Part shown: one piece after another, positions 57,571 through 64,000 of the stretch
Position numbering within the stretch: the first letter of the stretch is position 1
Layout: each line of letters opens with the position of its first letter
Source of the DNA: Helicoverpa zea
Lineage: Eukaryota > Arthropoda > Insecta > Lepidoptera > Noctuidae
DNA length: 64,000 bases
Reading direction: 5' to 3'
Assembly: GCF_022581195.2 (NCBI RefSeq)
Contig: NC_061475.1
Location: forward strand, 2,232,001-2,296,000
Made by a program: the position numbers and the translations under genes
Notes under the pieces: generated by a model
The model's database searches: none
Told to the model about the DNA's origin: nothing
Seen by the model: only the letters and a program-made list of their open reading frames with translations

Positions 57571-57969
57571 TACAAGCTGTTGATTTGCATCCGTGCCATA
57601 TTCAAGGAGGTAATTATGCTAATGATTCTCGACCCAAATCAATAAAAAAATTGGTACGTAATCTTTTTTCTTTATTTTTTTTTTCGGAATTCCGTAAATA
57701 TCATCTAGCCTTATTTAAACTTGGTGCGTATGTTACTGGCGTTAAAACCGTGCTGCACCCTCACACAAACGCAAACACAAAGCATACGCAACGATAACTC
57801 ATAAATTTCATTCATAAAATTGGATTACTTCAGAAATACCACGACATAACAATGACAAAAAAAGCAGTGCATATTAGTTATTTCCCATCTACTGTAATTC
57901 CAATCGATTATTTACGTCTTGTATGTCCTCCTCCTGAACTATGGCACAAATGCAAATCAACACCTTGTA
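57571..57969 (+). mobile_element. MITE-4 copy 2, inserted in the minisatellite
   Basis: 399 bp, same TIRs as at 44811 (tacaagctgttgatttgcat / tacaaggtgttgatttgcat). TA flanks both ends (57569-57570 and 57970-57971), and the minisatellite resumes in register after it. Estimated by eye as over 90 percent identical to copy 1. Confidence 0.9.
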
Positions 57970-58186
57970 TACTCCCATTATGTACTCCCATTATGTATTT
58001 ACCTTATATACTCCCATTATGTACTCCCCTTATATACTCCCATTATGTACTCCCCTTATATACTCCCATTATGTACTTATCTTATATACTCCCCTTACGT
58101 ACTTCCTTATTTACTCCCCTTACGTACTTCCTTATGTACTCCCCTTATATACTCCCTTTAAGTACACCCCTTATGTACCCCCCTAT
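57970..58186. repeat. 13-bp minisatellite, second block
   Basis: Continuation of the array at 56784 after MITE-4, ending tatgtaccccccta against the poly(A) of the next element. Confidence 0.95.
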
Positions 58187-58735
58187 TTTTTTTATTTAAA
58201 GCTTTATTCTCAGGTGTCAATGGCCCAATAGATAAATTCCTTAAAATCTATGTTAGTAACACTTCACTAGATATGCACTATGCCACTGTGCCGTCCTGTG
58301 GCACTTGTCCGCGGAAGCGACGGAACACCACGTCCTGTGGCCAGAAGGTCTCGTCAAACGCGAGGTGCAGGAAACACGTCGGCACTCGCCCCACGAACGC
58401 CTTGAAGTTGGCGTTTGGCGCGACTCCAGCAGCTGTACTCTCGGGGCGTACCTCAGCTTCTGGCGCACGTACTCCACGATGTCCTCCGCCTCAGTGGTGA
58501 AGTGTAGGTGGGAGATGTACACCGGGGTGTTTGGCTTAGCGGCAGGGATTTTAGTGTTTGGCTCCATAGGAGCCGTGCCACAGCGGTTCCTGTTGGTTCT
58601 CTTTGAGTACCATGGCCCCGATAACACTTTGGAACGATCCCGCAGCCCTAAACCGAGCCCATACCTGTACTGGGATTCTATAAAACTCGATCAACAACTC
58701 GCATTTCACTTCGATTCGTAATGTCATTTCATACT
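58187..58735 (-). pseudogene. Polyadenylated retroelement ORF fragment
   Basis: On the minus strand an open frame contains TPVYISHLHFTTEAEDIVEY and VRQKLRYAPRVQLLE. After a one-base shift it continues with FKAFVGRVPTCFLHLAFDE and TFWPQDVVFRRFRG to a stop at 58278. Then come AATAAA (58203-58208) and a short A-tail at the minisatellite border. The FK..VP...FWP..V..RRF pattern is seen in gag/ORF1-like proteins of insect retroelements. The frameshift and lack of the rest of the element make it a dead 3' copy. The element class is uncertain. Confidence 0.65.
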
Positions 58736-58918
58736 TTAGGGGAGGTAGGGGAGGGATGGGCACTTTTTCACAATTTATTGCATAAAAAATCAGATTTTAC
58801 AGATCATTATCAACTTTTATTGCCATTTCTTATATTCGGCTAGATATAATGAAAGAGCTTTCCTAAAAATTACAATCAGTTTCAACATTACGAGATATTT
58901 AAACGGTTTTATTTGGCT

Positions 58919-59284
58919 TCACCTTCTCGGCGCTCTAGGACAGTTCGTGGTAGTCGAGGTGGTTCTGTGTGTAAGTACAAACTAAAAATAACCATCAAAA
59001 CAATTTTTGAGACAAATCACAACGAAAGGCAGCTATTTATTTAAGAGTTTTTATTAACGCATGTAGTAATAGGTGTTCTCTTTTCAGCACGTCACACGTC
59101 TTCAGTTGCTGCTCTTCCACCATCACAACGGCGAACGGAATTCTCCTCCATGACTGAGAGATTCCTGAGGTTGGAAGAACAGCAGCTGGAGATACAAAGA
59201 TTGAATACGCAGATCATGCAGTCCTTTCTGGAGAGGAGTGCAGAGAGGGACAGAATTTTTGAATTTCAGCCTTTGCGGCAGTAA
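58919..59284 (+). pseudogene. Harbinger second ORF (Myb/SANT-like protein), C-terminal part
   Basis: A plus-strand exon ending at 58970 (donor GTAAGT, phase 1) joins in frame to 59088-59284 (acceptor TTTTCAG, stop TAA at 59282). The first exon is Arg/Ser/Gly-rich. The second ends in a charged helical segment (RFLRLEEQQLEIQRLNTQI, then FLERSAERDRIFEF), the usual coiled tail of the DNA-binding partner encoded by Harbinger elements. The N-terminal Myb/SANT part is missing, presumably deleted. Identification rests on element context and tail style. Confidence 0.6.
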
Positions 59285-60162
59285 AACCGTTCTTCGTTCT
59301 CTGCTGGTCTCTTCATTGCCACCAGAGTGCCATCAATACAGCCTATGGTGGCTGGAAACCCAAACCTTTTGTAGAACCTGTAATTTACAATAATCACTAA
59401 CATGATCAACTGTAAAAATAAAAGGGTCAGTTTAATTATAATAATATTAAAATTATATTATATCTAGGTACTAACCTTTCTTTTAAAATTTGCCTTTCTT
59501 GCTGATTTTGAGGAAACCTTATATATTTTTTTACTACGGCCGGATTGTTCAGAGCTTCCACTACTTCATTTATGCAACGAGATGCAGACGGTTGCGATAA
59601 ATAAGTTCTGATGCCCTCTTTAATAACCTTCTGGTAACTGCCACTAGCCAAGAATGATAAAGTACATAGTATCTGTGAAACAATAAATCAATAAAAAATG
59701 TAATACCTACTTTATCTGGATTTAGTGAAAACAAAATTGAGACCAATTTGGTTATTTTCATGCTTAAGAGAATACCAATATTATAACTGAAGTACAGAGG
59801 CTTTTGAAAACATATCAGCTGGCGGGGAAACCACATAAAGGGAATACTCCTTATTAAGAACTAAGTGTTTTTCTTATTATTGTGTGCTTGATTACAATTT
59901 TTCAACTATAAACTGTGTCAATACTTACTTTTACACGAGTTGTAAGTCCTTTGCCTCGACGTTTTGTGGGCTTTATCAGGGGCAGTAAATCAGACTCCAG
60001 TTGGTCAATTAGCTCCTTTGACAATCTATATATGCTCACATAGTCATCATCGCGAGTTAATAAAGGTAAACTACGAATTCTAGCAGATTGTTGACGCTTT
60101 TCTAAATTATCTAAAGCATGAGCTTCTTCTAATAAAGATTTAAGCAAAAACATTCTAGCCAT
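59266..60162 (-). pseudogene. Harbinger (HARBI1-like) transposase, truncated
   Basis: Minus-strand exons 60162-59929 (starts MARMFLLKS), 59672-59476 and 59377 downward join with GT..AG borders and matching phases (0, 2). Key stretches: RLSKELIDQLESDLLPLIKP, TLSFLASGSYQKVI, QPSASRCINEVVEALN, RFGFPATIGCIDGT. These follow HARBI1 order, and the D of CIDGT is the first catalytic Asp of the DDE triad. After ERFYCRKG the frame stops within the opposite-strand ORF, so the second Asp and the Glu are lost. The element cannot make active transposase. Confidence 0.85.
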
Positions 60163-60892
60163 CGTTAAATGTAGGCACTTAATCACTTTAAAACACTTAG
60201 AACTTTATTTAAACACTATTTTAAATATAATAGTCTCTAGATCAAGTTGGCAACGGTACCTGAAACAAGATTCTATAAAGGATTTTTCGCGCAGATTTAT
60301 AACCTCACAAATTTTCACTGACGAAGAAAAGCCTCCCTACCATAGAGAGCATTGGACACTTTTGACTTAGTTTATGAAAAAAAAATCGGTAAAAAAACTT
60401 TTAAGTTAAACGGTTTTATCTTATGTGCACTGAAAACTAGAAAATAAAAAATAGTTACTTACCTGTCAACCTACGTAGGTGGTCCCGGTCATATTAGACT
60501 AAAATAAAAACGTGGGGCCCATTAACTATTGCTGTAGTACTCTCTTCTAAAGGTATAATAGGTGTGGATTGCATCGACTTACTATAATTGTAACTGGAGA
60601 TTTTGACAATCAATAATTAATAATAGAAAATACACATACCTTTCATTAGTTTTCTCTTTATAACGATCCGAAACCGCAACAAAATATTTAAGTACTTTTA
60701 CGAGTGTTTGTTCTTGACAACTCACAGAAATGACAGATAGTCTATGGATGAACACCGTTACCAGTCGGTAACGTAAACTACCCAATTAAAAAAAAACAAA
60801 ACTATGATCAGAAATCAGAATAAAAGGACCCCCCTTTTATTCTGATTTGATCATGTCTCCCAACTGCCCATCTCTCCCCTACCTCCCCTATA

Positions 60893-61007
60893 GATAGACA
60901 GATTTTGACAAATCTGTCAAAATCTCGACTTTGATTTAGTTCAACTTGTCAACACGCTCGATAGTGAAGCGCTAGTGTAGTTTGACAATGTCAATCACGA
61001 AACTTTA
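60893..61007. other. Spacer with a small hairpin
   Basis: agattttgac (60900) and gtcaaaatct (60915) form a 10-bp perfect hairpin. Nothing else is recognised. Confidence 0.4.
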
Positions 61008-61327
61008 AGGTAGAATTCCGTGGGTCGCGATTGTCGCAGCCGCGCGCGACAAAAGTCAACCTATGAAAATGTATGGCACCGCTGCCGAGGGCTGCGACAG
61101 TCGCGCGCGGACGACGAATTTCGTGAGCCGCTCGCGGCCGTACGCTTCTCAACATGGTCTAGCGCTTAATAACATCTATAGAATTTTAGTAAAACCAGAA
61201 TTAAATTTTTGACAATGCCGCGAGCAGCTTACGAAATTCGTCGGCCGCGCGCGACTGTCACGGGCCTCGACAACGGTGCCATACATTTTCAAAGGTTGAC
61301 TATTGTCGCGTCCACGGAATTCTACCT
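61008..61327. mobile_element. MITE-6, long-TIR foldback, TTA target duplication
   Basis: 320 bp. Both ends read aggtagaattccgtgg inward, and homology between arms continues for over 100 bp (gaaaatgtatggcaccg, cagtcgcgcgcgg, gacgaatttcgt) with some length differences. TTA precedes (61005-61007) and follows (61328-61330), the TWA type used by PIF/Harbinger. The arms are markedly GC-rich. Confidence 0.85.
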
Positions 61328-61429
61328 TTAGATCGAAGTCGAAGTGAGAGTGATGTCGAAGTGAGTTGTGATATTTTATAGAATCGACATGCTGTCCCTA
61401 CACATATAATAGTCCGGAAAACTGTGAAA
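61328..61429. other. Spacer
   Basis: Short unassigned sequence between MITE-6 and a SINE target duplication. Confidence 0.3.
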
Positions 61430-61823
61430 ATTCGCCAATCCCCCTCATCCTTCGAAATTTTTTCCCAACCATGACTGGAAGCCCGGGTCGGCTTCCAGTG
61501 TAAACGGATTCAGCTGAGTACCAATGCTTTACAAGGAGCGACTACCTATCTGACCTCCTTATCCCAGTTACCCAGGCAACCTGATACCGATTGGTAGACT
61601 GGTGTCAAACTTACTGACTTCTGACTACCCGTAACGACTGCCAAGGATGTTCAATGACAGCCGGGACCTACAGTTTAACGTGCCATCCGAAACACAGATA
61701 TGGTGTCTAAGAATTTGTACGAAGCATTTGTACTTGCATAACCTGGGATCGAACCCGCGCCCTCATACTTGAGAGGTCGGCTCTTTACCCACTAGGCCAC
61801 CACGACTATTCACCAATCCACCT
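61430..61823 (-). repeat. SINE-A, full length, with target duplication
   Basis: The element is about 61446-61807. On the minus strand the head reads gtcgtggtggcctagtgggt (box A) and cgggttcgatcccagg (box B). The body is near consensus (ggcagtcgttacgggtagtc, gtaaagcattggtactcagc). Flanks attcgccaatccccct (61430) and attcaccaatccacct (61808) match in 14 of 16 bases, an ageing target duplication that fixes both ends. Confidence 0.85.
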
Positions 61824-62814
61824 GGCAACCTTTATAAAGTAATTCCGAAGGCCCATGTTTATCGCGCGACTTATACAGAAAATGAAGCTCAGAAAAACCA
61901 CAGCCGTCATAAAAATTCAATGAGACGTTAATCCGCCACTGAATACATAAAAGTATATTGAATATAATACTGTAATAATGAATATAAGGTGAGTTCGGCC
62001 GATCAGCTTCGGGCGTGGAACTAATATCTGCTGGGGAGGGGCAATTGACCCAATAATATCGTTCACCAACTGAGGCTTAGGGCGCGACGTGTAGGGGAAT
62101 GGATGAACGCTGTCTTTTCTGTACTGCCGTTTGAAAACCATACCAACTTATTTGAAATGATAAACCTGTGCTTTGAATAAGTAATACTTAATATGAGTAA
62201 CAAGGTACAGCAATAAAAATAAATCTACTGAAATGCTTGAAGAAAACTTTATCATGCTAGCAGTCGATGTCTTTCAACGCGTTAAAATTTTTTGCAAAAA
62301 TAAAACAGGTAACCTTTTTTCAGATGTCTTTCTTTCTGGGCTACAATTGTTACTTTGGAAGAGCTTCCCCAAAATTCTTACATTATCTCTCATCATTGGG
62401 TAATATCATAAACCTAATATTCACATCTTGTCCTGCTAGACGCCATTTTTTACACTACCACTTCCTCTCTCTCAATACAACTCAAGACAGCACTCAGTCT
62501 CAGTTCAGCAGTTTTCTCTCCCAGTAACCGCCGCGCCCAAACCTAGGCCGGTGTAAAGAAGGGTACAAATCGCTGTATAAACTTAATATCGGCTAAATTG
62601 CCGGGCGCCGCGGGGCGGGGGGGTAGGCAAACATCTCGCTTTTATTGCCATCATCGCGTATTGATTCCGGTCATAAGCCGATGTTACAACGATAATTTCA
62701 TCTTGATGCGGTTGGTTTGTCGGTTTTCATAGGTGTAGTCTGATCTCCCGTTTAACTTCATGAAACTTTATTGCTACTTTTCAGAGTTTCTTTCAAAAGT
62801 TATCAAAGGTGAGA
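61824..62814. other. Unassigned sequence with a GC-rich block
   Basis: 62525-62720 is GC-rich and non-repetitive (aattgccgggcgccgcgggg, cttttattgccatcatcgcg). A frame at 62267-62527 has no domain. No gene is supported. Confidence 0.3.
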
Positions 62815-62972
62815 AAGCCCAACAACCAGTCTTACCAAGGGGTATCGGGAATTCCTGATTAGGTTGGGGAGGTCAGATAGTCAGTAGCACAATATAAACC
62901 ACTGCACTCAGCTGTACCTGGTGAGACTAGAAGCCGACCCCAGAATAATTGGCAAAAGGCGGATCATCATAC
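62815..62972 (+). repeat. SINE-A copy
   Basis: caaccagtcttaccaagggg, ttggggaggtcagatagtca, aaaccactgcactcagctgt and gaccccagaataattggcaa match SINE-A; the tail is gcggatcatcata. Confidence 0.7.
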
Positions 62973-64000
62973 TTAAATAGGTCCCTGCTTAAATCATCAA
63001 CTCATTATAAGCATTACATGGACTATTTAATTAAATTCGTATACAAAGATCAAACCAGTTTAGAAATCAAGACTCAAAAGACCAAATCCTAAAATTGCCA
63101 ACAGTACTCCTTCCACCGAACCCACAAAACAATTACAGCGTCAAACATTTTGCTTACCTTCGCAAGAATCATTTGGCAAACCAATGAGCTCGCTTTAATA
63201 AAATTCTACAACATTATTTGCTGAAGGGTGGCATTCAAAATGTAATTAGTACCGAGACGAGTTGGCCGTGTGTTTGTCACAGAGGTTCTGCGAAATAAAA
63301 CTAATAATGAGCCAATGAGAGTTGGGAGTCGCGAACTCGATGGTAACGTACTTTAGAATCTAACGACGTTTAATTAGAATTTTTCAATCATGCTTAGATT
63401 TTAAGAAAATAATATGGTACTGGAAAGAGAAACTCTTGACTGACATAGAAAATAATTAAGATTTTTAGATTTATGGAAATAAGATTTTTAAACACTTGGT
63501 ATCCATATCAAAGTTCTTTTTTTTTGGGAATCAAACACCAAACTAATGATTACAAAAAAAATACATACAGACTTTGAGTTCCATAACGTTAAAACTTTTA
63601 GAGCACTTAGGACCACAAAATAATCTTGTCGTCCTAATCGTCGTCTAATGTTGTAGTTAGTAATCTAAAATTGTCCAAAATCGGAACCAGTTACTCTACA
63701 GTTACACTATAAGGAACTACCAAAGAAAAACATAAACTTAGATAATTCTAAAGATCAAGCAATCACCTTTCAAGAGTAAACATAGAAAAATTGCATAATC
63801 ACAATAACCCTTCCTCAACGCTAACCCGATCGTTTAAAAAGCTATTTATTGTATTCCCTCAAGTAATTAAAACTGGAGACAATGGACGCGTGTGCTTGAC
63901 AAGCACAGCGGTGGACTTGCATTGTTACCGCGACTTGGAGAAATGGCAGCAAGCAGGAATGAAGCAGTAAGTTCAAAGTTTAAGGTGTATGAAGTGGGTC
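62973..64000. other. Unassigned right edge
   Basis: AT-rich until about 63885, where composition rises. At 63943 an ATG (context gagaaATGG) opens eight codons (MAASRNEA) followed directly by GTAAGT. It could be a first coding exon of a gene running off the window, but eight codons are too few to judge. Confidence 0.25.

Larger units (their letters stand above)
58738..60892. mobile_element. PIF/Harbinger transposon, internally deleted
   Basis: TIRs: the left end starts taggggaggtaggggaggg (58737), and the right end is the reverse complement of taggggaggtaggggagag, each continuing atgggca. About 2.15 kb. It carries two convergent spliced ORFs, a DDE transposase on the minus strand and a second protein on the plus strand, which meet at 59266-59284. 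The two-ORF arrangement is characteristic of PIF/Harbinger. A clean 3-bp target duplication is not visible (left context ttta, right context tata). Confidence 0.85.

Noticed and set aside
56697..58231. Six long Tyr/Pro/Leu-rich frames
   Set aside because: All are translations of the 13-bp minisatellite in different frames and run through a MITE.
61735..61807. tRNA gene on the minus strand
   Set aside because: It is the head of a full-length SINE-A bounded by a target duplication.

Overview
The window looks like nuclear DNA of a moth, most likely a noctuid. The background is AT-rich. One actin gene is present with strongly GC-biased codons. Introns are short and use GT..AG borders, and the repeats resemble those common in Lepidoptera: tRNA-headed SINEs, RTE-type LINE tails and many TA- or TWA-flanked MITEs. 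Species and family are inferred from repeat style, not measured.

Only two host genes are well supported. The first is an intact, intronless, muscle-type actin on the minus strand (10579-11709), with a TATA box close upstream and AATAAA signals downstream. The second is a four-exon gene on the minus strand (47647-51983) that only appears after splicing by hand. It encodes a secreted protein of about 180 residues: a signal peptide, a Pro/Gly-rich linker, a block of CxxC-type cysteines and a C-terminal pacifastin-type protease-inhibitor domain. Its signal-peptide exon is tandemly duplicated, and the 3' half of its third exon is partly duplicated together with a SINE tail.

Layout: 1-10.3 kb is mostly unassigned sequence with SINE, LINE and MITE remnants. 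10.3-12.1 kb is the actin locus. 12.1-18.9 kb is AT-rich and holds a repeat with an internal 122-bp tandem array, a 5'-truncated LINE with a 17-bp target duplication and a full-length SINE. 18.9-23.0 kb is a nest of TIR elements: a MITE with 58-bp perfect TIRs, then two head-to-tail copies of a 1.25-kb TIR element carrying an unrecognised two-exon gene, the second copy broken by two inverted copies of a 630-bp MITE. 23-47 kb is a gene-poor stretch of repeats. 47.4-52.1 kb is the pacifastin-type gene. 53-55 kb holds LINE and SINE copies, one SINE split by a MITE with a TAA target duplication. 56.8-58.2 kb is a 13-bp minisatellite interrupted by another MITE. 58.2-60.9 kb is a retroelement fragment followed by an internally deleted PIF/Harbinger transposon with two convergent spliced ORFs. 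61-64 kb holds a MITE, SINEs and unassigned sequence.

There is no operon logic. The genes are independent and the regional story is transposon activity: nested insertions, SINE families that share heads and tails, and local tandem duplications that have begun to remodel one host gene. All family assignments come from reading motifs; no search was run.
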